From NCBI GenBank assembly GCA_016710265.1, contig JADJJL010000001.1, forward strand, positions 124,001-188,000: a stretch of DNA of 64,000 bases. The letters run 5' to 3'. This DNA comes from Saprospiraceae bacterium (GTDB taxonomy: Bacteria > Bacteroidota > Bacteroidia > Chitinophagales > Saprospiraceae). A model generated the notes under the pieces. That model was not told the DNA's origin. It ran no database searches and saw only the letters and a program-made list of their open reading frames with translations. Below, in pieces: positions 34,806 to 43,830 of the stretch (its first letter is position 1; each line of letters begins with the position of its first letter). The position numbers and the translations under genes are program-made.

Positions 34806-37800
34806 CTATCTAATAATCACTTGTAAGGATCGGTTTACGATTTGCTTAGATTCATTTAAAACTTGTATCATGTAAACACCTTCACACAATTCTTTAGTGT
34901 TGACAGTAGATTGGAATCCATTGATTTTTTGCTCCAATAAAATTTTACCATTCAAATCATACAAGGTTAATGAAGACATTTTACTTTTACTTTGGATGGA
35001 AATAAATTCTTTGGCTGGATTTGGAAATACTCTGACCAAATGATGATCGGCATCAAAATCATTCAATCCGGTCGTCATCAATACACAAGCTGAAGTATCT
35101 GAGCAAGTTCCTCTGGTCACTTCTACTGCAAAGCTTCCGCCAGCCTTTGGTGTAAATGTTTGCCCGGCTTCTGAAGGGATGATGGCGTATCCATTGTTAC
35201 AATCCAACCAACGATAGGTCGCTCCATTTTGATTGGAAGAAATGGCATTGGAAGTAATGGTCACGCTGGTATCAATACTAGTAATCGTCAGTTGAATGGT
35301 GATGATAGAATCACAACCGTTTGCATTTTGGACAATGGCAAATTTTGTTCCTGAACTGGTATAAATCTCTCCATCTGGTGCTGTGTAACTAACACAACTT
35401 TGTTGAGTGATGTTAGAATAAGTATCTACACAAGTATTGTTGTTGATGACTTCATAAACCGCCAGGGTTCCACTAATTTCATTCGCAACAACGATATACG
35501 CTTTGCCATCCGGACTTTCTTTAGGAGCAATATAAACCAAAGTTTCAGCACCTAAATCTCCACCATAAGATGCAGTGTTTCTGCTATTTTTATACTCCAC
35601 AAATTGCACATTCAAAGGGTCTGTCACATTGTACACCATAACTCCACCCAATCTTTCCAATGAAACAAAGGCATATGTTTTTCCCGAAATTCTTGCAAGG
35701 GTAACTCCTTCTGGTTCCGGTCCTTTGGCACGGCTGCGACTTTTTAATGAATTATTTTCATGGTCTGAATTAAACAAAGAACTGATACTTGGTTCAGTAG
35801 AAGTGTACAATTCAAAATCATCGCCACTGTCATAAACCAAAGTTTTATTGTCAGCATCCCATATCGAAAAAGAACGAGTTCCCACACAATGAATTTCATC
35901 AAAATCACCATCTCTATCTATGTCTCCATTTAAATTAGTCACTCTCATTCTACCCAAGTTAAAACTTTGTTTTAAATGAGCGGCATTTGGAAATACGGTC
36001 GGATCTAAAACATATGAAGCAGCTCCAACGGTCGTACGTTCGGTTAAAGCTGCGTATTCTTTTTCATCACCTTCATTTGCAGTCACCAAATAATTTGTAC
36101 CCGCTACTTTGTAATTAGCAACAGCATCCGGGATAAAGTTGGCTTTGATTGGCCAATTGGCCAACAAGATTTGTGCGTTGTTGTCGCAAGCGTCAAACCC
36201 ATTTCCTACCGCACTAAAATCTTTGGTACCCAAAGACCAAACATGCATAATGGTATTGGTTTGTAAATCAATTTCAGCCATCGCATTGTTTTCCTGTAAA
36301 GTCACCCAAGCTGTTTTTGAATTGGTTGCAATGGTTAAAAATTCTGGTTCGAAATCCTGAGAAATGGTACTCGTGGATTTTGTTTTTCTAATTCCTGTAC
36401 CAATTAAATAAGATTCAATGGAATTGTAAAATGTAAAATCCAGAGTAGTCACATTTGATTGAGTCAAGGATGCAATCCCTCCTGATAAATCAATAATGCT
36501 GATCGTGCCTTCAGGATCTACTGTATAAGCTGAATTGGGTTGACCCTCATTTGCAGTCAGTACTTTTGTTCCATCAGGTGTAAAAGTAATCATGTCAGGC
36601 AAAGCACCGACAGTCACTTGTTTTAAAAATGTTCCTGCTGTATCCATAAACACGACGGTTCCATTTAATTGCTCATTGTCATTGGGAGATGCGAAAGCAA
36701 CCAAACCATCTCTCACCGCAACACTGGTGATTCCTCCATAAGAATTAATGTCGATGGATTTTATCAGTTTTAAAGCACTGGGATCTGAAAAATCTATGAT
36801 GTCTAAAAATCCAGAAATCGCACTGGTGGTAAATAAACGTTTTGAAGTAGGATCATAAGCGACCACTTCGCAAGTACTGTTACTTGAACCAGATGGATCA
36901 ATATTGCCTTTATAACTTAATTCGATTTCTTTGTTTGGAATTCTAGCCACACGGTCATTGTCTTTAATATAAATGGTGGCCAAAGGATCACCGACAATAC
37001 TGCATCCTGTTGGATTCCTTAATGCAAGTACAAAATATTCTGCAGCTTGTTCCTTTAAGGTATCATCCACAATTGGGATCGTGATGGTATAAATAGAATT
37101 ACTTGATCCAGTAAATTGGATCGTTTGACTAGAAAGTGTAAAATCACCTGCATCTGCCGTACTGTGTGTCCCTCCTAAAACCACCAACTGCACAGAACTT
37201 GCAGACGGATTGGTCAAATTCAAATTAAAGCTTACTGTTCCAATATTTTCATTCACCACCACAAAATTGGAAGCAAATCCTATTTTAGTATCGTACACAA
37301 AACTAAACTGATAATCACAGGCCATTTGTACACCAAGACCATTGATAATTCCATTTACCGTGAGTGTATAAGAAACAGAAACATCAAATGGAGCACTGTA
37401 AGTTAAAAGCACAGTATCACGTGCAGTTCCATTGTTTGTTACATTCACAGATGACAGACCAGGAATACCTGAATAATTCGAAAGCGTATTTGAACTGGCC
37501 ATATTTAAATCCGTATTAAAAATAAGGCGAATGGTGGTTTGATTGATGATGCTGGCATTGATGACCGTTGGAGCTGCAGGAAAACTATAATTGGGCCAAG
37601 TTTGTGCGGCAGTTCCACCTGGAGCAGTAATCCAATTGGCAGGATTTAATATGGCAGTACGCAATTCTGTGGGGGAACCTGATTGAATTCCTTCGTAATA
37701 TGCATTGACAGAATTTCCGGAAACATTTCCTGGAGCTGTGCTTAGATTCACTGCATTGATTCCATCTTCTAAACCATTTGGAATCATGGATAAACTTCCG

Positions 37801-39692
37801 CTGCAAGAAGAATTATTTGCGACCCAAGCGTTGGAAGTCAGTGCTGTAATATAACTAGGATTTGCCGCAGAACCAGTATATACAATGACCTGATCTCCGG
37901 AAGAACTTAATCCAAATCCTGATCCTGTTACGGTTCCTTTGTTTGCGATTAAAGCAGAAGTTTGAATTTTAATCACCGTACCTGCAGTGATACATTCATT
38001 TTCGGGTGCGGTCCAAACAATTCCGTTGGGGCATTGTGGAGGTACATTGGTCGTGTATTTTGAATCGGTCAAATTGATAAAAGTACCTGGAAGAATGTCC
38101 ACCAAACTTAATAGTGCAACTTCATCTTCCGTGGATGTCGCATTCATTCTATATGCCACAACAACCAAATCACCGGGTGTGAAGTTAGTTTGCAACGAAA
38201 TGCAAGTAAATACAGCCGAGTCAATTTCTGTGATAGCGTTGTCACTGAAATCTTCAACCACATTCGGCAACAATGAAACATAATATGGTTGAGAATTCAA
38301 CAAAGGATTGTTTGGAGTGATGATAATAGAATTATTAGCAAATGTGGCGGTGAAAGCTACGGCTGCACCCAATGAATTATTCAATCTCAATTCCACCAAT
38401 GATCCCACATTGTTATTGGTAATTGGTGCATTGTTGACCAATCGCACAGGTTCATTGAAAGTGATCGTTGGTTGCGCTGTGATGGCTACATTGTTCGTTT
38501 GATCACGCGGATCAAAAACTGCAACTGGCGGAATTAAATCGCCACCACCAATAGGATATGCATCCAAAGTAAAATTATCAAAACGATTATTTCCAACCGT
38601 ACCACCACTTCCTTGATCAAAACTGACCTTTAATTTAAAATTGGGATTGTTATTTGCCGTGGAAAGTTCTGTAAAATCCAAAGTATCCAACAATGGATTG
38701 CCATTGTTTGGAGCAATCGTATCGAAAGAAATATAACTTACACCATCCGTTGAATATGACCAATACTGAAGACCAGCTCCTGATCCTGATCTACGGGTAC
38801 TAAACATCACTAATACATCTTTATATCCTGTGGTTGGCAATGCAAACTCCAATTCTCCACCGATGGGATCATTGAATCTAAGATGCGTGCCAGATACATC
38901 CCCATTTCTTGCATTAAAATTATCCACATTAAAATTTTGTCCTGTTCCTCCTGCAAAGTCGATGGCACTTATTCCTCCTGTAAGATGTGTGATAGAAGCA
39001 CCTGTGACAACCGATTGTGATGGTGTCAATAAATTGGATAAAGATGTATTGTCATTAAAATTCCAATAATGCACTAAAGCGATCACAGCTTTAGGTCTTG
39101 CATCTAAAGTAAAATTATCAAATCGGTTATTACCAACTGTGCCTCCTACACCTTGTGCAAAACTGACTTTAATTTTGAAATTTGAATTATTGTCCGCTTC
39201 AGTAATTGAACTAAAATCCAAAGTTTCCAGCAATGGATTGCCATTGTTAGGTGCGATGGTATCAAAAGGTATATAATTAATTCCATCGATGGTATATGAC
39301 CAATATTGTAGGCCTGCTCCTGAACCAGATCTGCGGGTACTAAATTTTACGATAGGGTCTTCAAAACCCCGCGTAGGAAGTGCAAATTCAAGTTCACCAC
39401 CGATGGGGTCATTGAATCTAAGATGTGTACCGGATACATCCGCATTTCGCGCATCTAAATTTTCTACATCAAAACTTTGACCAGTTCCTCCTGCCGCATC
39501 TATTGCGCTGATTCCTCCAGAAATATGGGTGATCGATGCTCCTGATACTACAGATTGCGTGGAACTTAATAAATTTGAAACTGAACCATTGTCATTAAAA
39601 TTCCAATAATGGACAAGTTGTTGTGCATTTGAATTTATAAAAAATAAAAATACAAAAACACAACTGAAAAAATTCGTAATTCTAAATATCAT
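34806..39692 (-). CDS. Giant multidomain surface protein (choice-of-anchor I type, T9SS)
   Basis: A 1628-residue secreted protein. After a signal peptide (residues 7-23) come two near-identical domains of about 180 residues (HYWNFNDN ... NNRFDNFTLDA, about 26-205 and 206-383). Next are an Ig-like Big_5 segment with ITFNEPVRLV, a lamin-tail-like region (VVVAYRMNAT, FINLTDSKY), a second Big_5 and a Calx-beta domain (SFNLNLTNPSA). A large propeller-like choice-of-anchor I domain (about 910-1440; TFTPDGTKVLTANEGQPN, VANEGDEKEYAAL) leads to a type IX sorting domain (VRVFPNPAKEFISI). The anchor I domain is related to proteins annotated as secreted phosphatase- or phytase-like, but enzymatic activity is not shown. 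It is isolated, with a strong terminator at its 3' end. Confidence 0.85.
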   Translation of the reverse strand: MIFRITNFFSCVFVFLFFINSNAQQLVHYWNFNDNGSVSNLLSSTQSVVSGASITHISGGISAIDAAGGTGQSFDVENLDARNADVSGTHLRFNDPIGGELEFALPTRGFEDPIVKFSTRRSGSGAGLQYWSYTIDGINYIPFDTIAPNNGNPLLETLDFSSITEADNNSNFKIKVSFAQGVGGTVGNNRFDNFTLDARPKAVIALVHYWNFNDNTSLSNLLTPSQSVVTGASITHLTGGISAIDFAGGTGQNFNVDNFNARNGDVSGTHLRFNDPIGGELEFALPTTGYKDVLVMFSTRRSGSGAGLQYWSYSTDGVSYISFDTIAPNNGNPLLDTLDFTELSTANNNPNFKLKVSFDQGSGGTVGNNRFDNFTLDAYPIGGGDLIPPVAVFDPRDQTNNVAITAQPTITFNEPVRLVNNAPITNNNVGSLVELRLNNSLGAAVAFTATFANNSIIITPNNPLLNSQPYYVSLLPNVVEDFSDNAITEIDSAVFTCISLQTNFTPGDLVVVAYRMNATSTEDEVALLSLVDILPGTFINLTDSKYTTNVPPQCPNGIVWTAPENECITAGTVIKIQTSALIANKGTVTGSGFGLSSSGDQVIVYTGSAANPSYITALTSNAWVANNSSCSGSLSMIPNGLEDGINAVNLSTAPGNVSGNSVNAYYEGIQSGSPTELRTAILNPANWITAPGGTAAQTWPNYSFPAAPTVINASIINQTTIRLIFNTDLNMASSNTLSNYSGIPGLSSVNVTNNGTARDTVLLTYSAPFDVSVSYTLTVNGIINGLGVQMACDYQFSFVYDTKIGFASNFVVVNENIGTVSFNLNLTNPSASSVQLVVLGGTHSTADAGDFTLSSQTIQFTGSSNSIYTITIPIVDDTLKEQAAEYFVLALRNPTGCSIVGDPLATIYIKDNDRVARIPNKEIELSYKGNIDPSGSSNSTCEVVAYDPTSKRLFTTSAISGFLDIIDFSDPSALKLIKSIDINSYGGITSVAVRDGLVAFASPNDNEQLNGTVVFMDTAGTFLKQVTVGALPDMITFTPDGTKVLTANEGQPNSAYTVDPEGTISIIDLSGGIASLTQSNVTTLDFTFYNSIESYLIGTGIRKTKSTSTISQDFEPEFLTIATNSKTAWVTLQENNAMAEIDLQTNTIMHVWSLGTKDFSAVGNGFDACDNNAQILLANWPIKANFIPDAVANYKVAGTNYLVTANEGDEKEYAALTERTTVGAASYVLDPTVFPNAAHLKQSFNLGRMRVTNLNGDIDRDGDFDEIHCVGTRSFSIWDADNKTLVYDSGDDFELYTSTEPSISSLFNSDHENNSLKSRSRAKGPEPEGVTLARISGKTYAFVSLERLGGVMVYNVTDPLNVQFVEYKNSRNTASYGGDLGAETLVYIAPKESPDGKAYIVVANEISGTLAVYEVINNNTCVDTYSNITQQSCVSYTAPDGEIYTSSGTKFAIVQNANGCDSIITIQLTITSIDTSVTITSNAISSNQNGATYRWLDCNNGYAIIPSEAGQTFTPKAGGSFAVEVTRGTCSDTSACVLMTTGLNDFDADHHLVRVFPNPAKEFISIQSKSKMSSLTLYDLNGKILLEQKINGFQSTVNTKELCEGVYMIQVLNESKQIVNRSLQVIIR

Positions 39693-40053
39693 CTGTATAA
39701 AATTATAATTAATTTAATAAAAAGCCTTCAGCGCAAAGCTCCCTTGCATAGATTAATTATTTATTAATCCATTAAAATCAAATTAAAAATTTAGGATCAT
39801 CGTAATATTTACAGAATATAAATTTAATTCTACTTAAATATGATCTAAATATAAATTCCTGAGATTTTAATATCAAAATGAAAAATAATTTCATGACAAA
39901 TAAAACTTAATGAATAAATAGAGATTTTTAAATAATCGATCCTTACTATTTGAAAATCTAGTATTTACAATTTTAAAAATAATTCCCAAAAATTTTAAAA
40001 TGGCAATATATTTGCTTTGAAAAGCTGATTCTGGAAAATTTGGAATAAGCTAA
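39693..40053. other. AT-rich intergenic region
   Basis: Upstream of the giant surface protein and of the truncated zinc-ribbon gene. No gene, RNA or clear promoter box was seen. Confidence 0.5.
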
Positions 40054-40200
40054 ATGTCAGAAAGAAAACAAAGCCTTAGAACCTGCCCGCAAGGACATCA
40101 GTATTATAAAAGTACCGATTGTCCAACTTGTCCCATATGTGAGGAGGCCCGCAAACCTAAGGACCAGTTTTTATCTAGACTCTGCGCACTCTGCGGTTAA
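40054..40200 (+). pseudogene. Truncated zinc-ribbon/RpoA-CTD-like gene
   Basis: A 48-codon frame (MSERKQ...) nearly identical in DNA to the 5' part of the intact gene at 41374. The shared stretch runs from about 40080 to 40187 (offset 1320 bases) and includes the CPQGHQYYKS and CPICEEAR zinc motif. At the GCGCAC of codons 44-46 it switches into repeat DNA (CTCTGCGGTTAA) and stops. The RpoA-CTD-like helix-hairpin-helix half is lost. The high identity implies a recent duplication. Confidence 0.85.
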
Positions 40201-40283
40201 TCTTTTACCTTTATGGACGTCAAACGAAAGTACAAAAAAAACTGTGTGACATGTGAAAAACTTTGCGCACTTTGCGGTTAAAT
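40182..40283. repeat. Left repeat flank of the GxxExxY gene
   Basis: Two copies of TGCGCACT(C/T)TGCGGTTAA (about 40183-40200 and 40263-40281) lie about 80 bases apart, just before the GxxExxY ORF. They match the TCTGCGGTTAA arms in the 174-bp repeats on the right. Confidence 0.65.
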
Positions 40284-40295
40284 TAATCATTGAGT

Positions 40296-40673
40296 ATGTC
40301 TGAAAATGAAATTTCAAATAAAATAATAGGTGCAGCCATAAAAGTACATAATGCACTTGGACCGGGCTTGCTTGAAAGTGCATATCAAGAATGTTTGTAT
40401 TATGTTTTGGTTAAGGAAGGATTAAAAGTGGAAAAAGAAAAACCTATGCCATTGGTATTTGAAGAAGTTAAGTTGGATTGCGGGTATAGGATTGATTTGC
40501 TAGTTGAGAATAAAGTTGTCATTGAAATAAAGAGTGTGGAAGGTCTAAATGATGTTCATCTAGCTCAAACTCTGACATACCTAAAATTAGGTAATATTAA
40601 ATTAGGGCTGCTAATTAATTTTAACGTGGCATTATTGAAACAAGGAATAAAACGAGTCGCCAATGAATTATAA
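40296..40673 (+). CDS. GxxExxY protein (PD-(D/E)xK nuclease-like fold)
   Basis: A 125-residue protein with the family signature GPGLLESAYQECL (about 22-34; G, E and Y spaced as in the name) and a PD-(D/E)xK-like core: YRIDLLV, then VVIEIKSVE, with Asp and Glu-x-Lys in place. The family is widespread in environmental bacteria and its function is unknown. The ATG at 40296 is used; a TTG two codons earlier is possible. It is enclosed by repeat DNA. Its last nine codons, G-I-K-R-V-A-N-E-L-stop, are repeated three more times downstream with a period of 174 bases. Confidence 0.85.
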   Translation: MSENEISNKIIGAAIKVHNALGPGLLESAYQECLYYVLVKEGLKVEKEKPMPLVFEEVKLDCGYRIDLLVENKVVIEIKSVEGLNDVHLAQTLTYLKLGNIKLGLLINFNVALLKQGIKRVANEL

Positions 40674-41290
40674 ACCTAGCTAAACTTTGCTTTTTCCTTT
40701 ACGATCTCTGCGGTTAAGAATATAAACCGCAAAGGACGCTAAGATTCGCGCAAAGGACACAAAGAAGATAGGTGAAATCAAAAGAAATATCAATAAGGAG
40801 ATTTGATAATTATAAGAGGAATAAAACGAGTCGCCAATGAATTATAAACCTAGCTAAACTTTGCTTTTTACTTTACGATCTCTGCGGTTAAGAATATAAA
40901 CCGCAAAGGGCGCTAAGATTCGCGCAAAGGACACAAAGAAGATAGGTGAAATCAAAAGAAATATCAATGAGAAGATTTGATAATTATAAAAGGAATAAAA
41001 CGAGTCGCCAATGAATTATAAACCTAGCTAAACTTTGCTTTTTACTTTACGATCTCTGCGGTTAAGAATATAAACCGCAAAGGGCGCTAAGATTCGCGCA
41101 AAGGACACAAAGAAGATAGGTGAAATCAAAAGAAATATCAATAAGGAGATTTGATAATTATAAGAGGAATAAAACGAGTCGCCAATGGGATATAAACTTA
41201 GCAAAACTTTGCTTTTTACTTTGCGATCTCTGCGGTTAATCTTCTACCACAAAAGGCGCTAAGTTTTACGCAAAGGACACGGCCCCAATC
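40644..41290. repeat. Four tandem 174-bp repeats including the 3' end of the GxxExxY gene
   Basis: GGAATAAAACGAGTCGCCAA begins at 40644, 40818, 40992 and 41166, a constant spacing of 174. Copies 1-3 are nearly identical; the fourth diverges and ends in CACGGCCCCAATCG near 41290. Each unit contains an inverted pair, CTGCGGTT...AACCGCAAAG, related to the fold-back repeats elsewhere. There are no spacers, so it is not a CRISPR. The first copy starts inside the coding sequence. Confidence 0.92.
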
Positions 41291-41373
41291 GAAAAGAATT
41301 CAAAGGAGTATTGTTTAAATATGGAATCTATACTTACCTTTGTTCACCCAAGCATTGCCAACAACTTGATTAA

Positions 41374-41673
41374 ATGCCTCCAACTAAACAAACATTTCGT
41401 ACCTGCCCGCAAGGACATCAGTATTATAAAAGTACGGATTGTCCAAGCTGTCCCATATGTGAGGAGGCCCGTATACCTAAGGACCAGTTTTTATCTCAAC
41501 TCAGCGCACCCGCGCGACGGGCACTTGAGGCTGAGAAAATTTCCTCATTGGAACAATTGTCCAATTACAGTGAAAAGGATTTGTTGAAACTACACGGATT
41601 TGGCCCGGGTTCATTACCTAAATTAAGGCAACTATTAATGGATGCCGGACTTCAATTTAAAAACCTACAATAA
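41374..41673 (+). CDS. Zinc-ribbon protein with RpoA C-terminal-domain-like HhH
   Basis: A 99-residue protein. Residues 11-29 form a zinc-ribbon (Cys 11, His 15, Cys 23, 26, 29). Residues about 45-95 resemble the RNA polymerase alpha C-terminal domain: APARRALEAEKISSLEQLSNYSEKDLLKLHGFGPGSLPKLRQLL, a helix-hairpin-helix with GFGPGS. Such proteins are often annotated as RpoA-CTD-containing. It ends directly before the ATG of an SRPBCC protein, so the two are likely co-expressed. Two broken copies lie at 33897 and 40054. A DNA- or RNA-binding role is inferred from the fold. Confidence 0.85.
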   Translation: MPPTKQTFRTCPQGHQYYKSTDCPSCPICEEARIPKDQFLSQLSAPARRALEAEKISSLEQLSNYSEKDLLKLHGFGPGSLPKLRQLLMDAGLQFKNLQ

Positions 41674-42090
41674 ATGGAAAATATAAAAATCACAGTGGAG
41701 GCAGACATTGCTGCGGACCTTCAAAAAGTCTGGGACTGTTACACTCAACCCGATCATATTACACAATGGAATTTCGCCGCAGACAGTTGGTGTTGCCCAA
41801 AAGCTGAAAATGATCTTAGACCAGGCGGTAAATACAGCGCCAGAATGGAAGCCAAAGATGGTAGTTTTGGATTTGATTTTGAAGGCATCTATGATGAAGT
41901 GGTACCACTTAAAAAATTAAGCTATACATTGGGAGATGGTCGAAAAGTAATTACGACTTTTGAAGTTTTAGATGGTAATTGTAATGTTTCTACGATATTT
42001 GATGCAGAAACGGTAAATTCTGTTGATTTACAAAAACAAGGTTGGCAAGCCATCCTGGATAATTTTAAAAAATATACTGAATCAAATTAA
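41674..42090 (+). CDS. SRPBCC/AHSA1-like protein
   Basis: A 138-residue protein of the START-like SRPBCC fold: VEADIAADLQKVWDCYTQPDHITQWNFA at the start, a middle block (RPGGKYSARMEAKDG), and a C-terminal helix (QGWQAILDNFKKY). These bind hydrophobic ligands or assist Hsp90 (AHSA1). Its ATG immediately follows the stop of the zinc-ribbon gene, and it lies 8 bases before a second SRPBCC gene. The ligand is unknown. Confidence 0.9.
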   Translation: MENIKITVEADIAADLQKVWDCYTQPDHITQWNFAADSWCCPKAENDLRPGGKYSARMEAKDGSFGFDFEGIYDEVVPLKKLSYTLGDGRKVITTFEVLDGNCNVSTIFDAETVNSVDLQKQGWQAILDNFKKYTESN

Positions 42091-42097
42091 TTTTAAA

Positions 42098-42556
42098 ATG
42101 AAAAGAATACAATATTCCATAAAAATAGATGCCCCTGCCTCTAAAGTTTTCAACACCATGTTGGGACTTGAAAAAATTGAAACTTACAACCAATGGACCT
42201 CCGTTTTTAATGCCAGTTCGACCTATGAAGGTGAGTGGAGTAAAGGCTCTAAAATGTATTTTATTGGTTTTGGTGAAGACGGAGAACGCAGAGGAATGAT
42301 TTCGGAGATTGCTGAATACATACCCAATCGTTTTGTTTCCATCCGCCACTATGGAATGGTAAAAGGTGAAACGGAAATAACCGAAGGACCGGAAGTAGAA
42401 AAGTGGGCCGGAGGTTTGGAAAATTATACTTTAGAAGAAAAAGAAGGAGTCACTACCGTGATTGTGGACATCGACATCACAGAAGAATACATGGATTATT
42501 TTAATGAAAACTGGCCAAAATCTCTGGAAAAACTAAAGGAGATTTCTGAAAATTAA
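42098..42556 (+). CDS. SRPBCC domain protein
   Basis: A 152-residue START-like protein: IKIDAPASKVFNTMLGLEKIETYNQWT at the N-terminus, YMDYFNENWPKSLEKLKEISEN at the C-terminus. I start it at the ATG at 42098; the frame extends into the preceding gene. It is third in a zinc-ribbon/SRPBCC/SRPBCC unit. Its last 21 codons reappear at 43752-43817 as a relic, showing that this end was copied with the neighbouring hydrolase. Confidence 0.88.
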   Translation: MKRIQYSIKIDAPASKVFNTMLGLEKIETYNQWTSVFNASSTYEGEWSKGSKMYFIGFGEDGERRGMISEIAEYIPNRFVSIRHYGMVKGETEITEGPEVEKWAGGLENYTLEEKEGVTTVIVDIDITEEYMDYFNENWPKSLEKLKEISEN

Positions 42557-42569
42557 TTGGGTTTAATTT

Positions 42570-43613
42570 TTATTGTTTATTCAACCATGTGATAGCTTCG
42601 TTCATAAAATCATCTATTTGATTTTTGGCTGACAATACTTTCCCTTGCTCATCGTTGATGAGTTTATTAAAGTCGTGGTCGCAAAAGTAACTGTTGTACA
42701 TCACATTTTTTTTAGCGTACAATGCTACTATTGAACGTAAATAAAGATATTGCAATCCAAACATAAAAGTGTTTTGATCAAATGTACAAGAAGCAATATA
42801 TACTTGAATCTTTGTATTTAACAAATGGTCTATTGGTTTTCCAGCCCAAAAACTAGACCATCTCAAATAGCTGTGACCTTTCCATAACTTTTCTGTGTTA
42901 TGTGGATCGATTTTAATTTCTTTAAGAATTTGATTAAGAGAATCAATGTTGTGTTGAGCTTCTAAATCCGAAATTCTACATAATTGTGCATCCAATCTAG
43001 TTTTAGCGCTAAAATCATAAGATTGGATTAAGCCATCACCTACAAATAACAGTGCATGAGTAATGGATTTATTGAGAGAAATCAGTTTACACCCCACTTG
43101 AAATCCTTCAGAAAAACCCAAAATAGCTACTTTACGTTTGTCTATTTTCCATTTTTTCTTTGCGTCCTTTATCACCAAATCTGCTGACTGCACCAGCCAA
43201 TCACATGAGAGTTTCTTTGTATACTCATCTGGTGTTTGATAGAGCGGGTAATTGGTACTCGGATCTTTACCAACGCTGTCTTTAAAGGGTACTCCTCGTT
43301 TGCTGATAAATAAGATATGATACTTTTCTGCAAGACTTAAATAATCAAATATGATTGTACTTCCTTTTCCGTTTTCCATCATTTGGAACAGTGGATAAGC
43401 TACTGGCCCATCCAAATACAGCAGCAATGGTTTTGATTTAGCGTCCCCCTTGGTATAGTGATAGTAATGGACATCCCCCAATGTTTTGTTCTTTAAAATT
43501 ACCTCCTCAAAGCCCAATTTTTCAGGACTTAATTGAGCCAAGATTATATTAGTCTGCAAGCAACTAAAATAAATAAAGGGGATGAAGCATTTATTTTGAA
43601 AAATCCAAATCAT
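42570..43613 (-). CDS. Alpha/beta hydrolase family protein (copy 1)
   Basis: A 347-residue secreted or periplasmic protein with a signal-like N-terminus (to about residue 27, ILAQ) and an alpha/beta hydrolase fold: nucleophile elbow GFSEG, a LYLDG oxyanion strand, and a late CDHDF His. It is paralogous to the gene at 43831-44868, with the same length and shared blocks (NYPLYQTP, LGFSEGFQVG, HSYLRWSSF). Where copy 2 has DGSGAYPLF, this one has DGPVAYPLF near the presumed oxyanion hole, so activity may differ. The substrate is unknown. It is convergent with the SRPBCC gene. Confidence 0.8.
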   Translation of the reverse strand: MIWIFQNKCFIPFIYFSCLQTNIILAQLSPEKLGFEEVILKNKTLGDVHYYHYTKGDAKSKPLLLYLDGPVAYPLFQMMENGKGSTIIFDYLSLAEKYHILFISKRGVPFKDSVGKDPSTNYPLYQTPDEYTKKLSCDWLVQSADLVIKDAKKKWKIDKRKVAILGFSEGFQVGCKLISLNKSITHALLFVGDGLIQSYDFSAKTRLDAQLCRISDLEAQHNIDSLNQILKEIKIDPHNTEKLWKGHSYLRWSSFWAGKPIDHLLNTKIQVYIASCTFDQNTFMFGLQYLYLRSIVALYAKKNVMYNSYFCDHDFNKLINDEQGKVLSAKNQIDDFMNEAITWLNKQ

Positions 43614-43751
43614 ATTTAATATATAAACGATACAGTCGCAATAAAGCGTCTACAAATTTATATAAATTTTTCTTGCTTAAATATTTCATATCTACAATTT
43701 GATACGAACCTCTTTTGGAATTGCATTTTTACGGACATCATTAACGAAAAC

Positions 43752-43817
43752 ATGGATTATTTTAATGAAAACTGGCCAAAATCTCTGGAAAAGTTGAAGG
43801 AGATTTCTGAAAATTAA
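43752..43817 (+). pseudogene. Relic of the SRPBCC gene 3' end
   Basis: Twenty-one codons, M-D-Y-F-N-E-N-W-P-K and so on to K-E-I-S-E-N-stop, match the end of the gene at 42098-42556, offset by 1261 bases. Similar bases also precede it (TTTACGGACATC). It marks the left end of the duplicated segment containing the hydrolase. Confidence 0.85.
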
Positions 43818-43830
43818 GAAAGAACTATTT

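Noticed and set aside
40644..41290. Possible CRISPR array
   Set aside because: The repeated unit is 174 bp with no unique spacers and no cas genes nearby.
41321..41587. 88-codon frame overlapping the zinc-ribbon gene
   Set aside because: Out of frame with a clearly conserved protein whose paralogous fragments keep the other frame.
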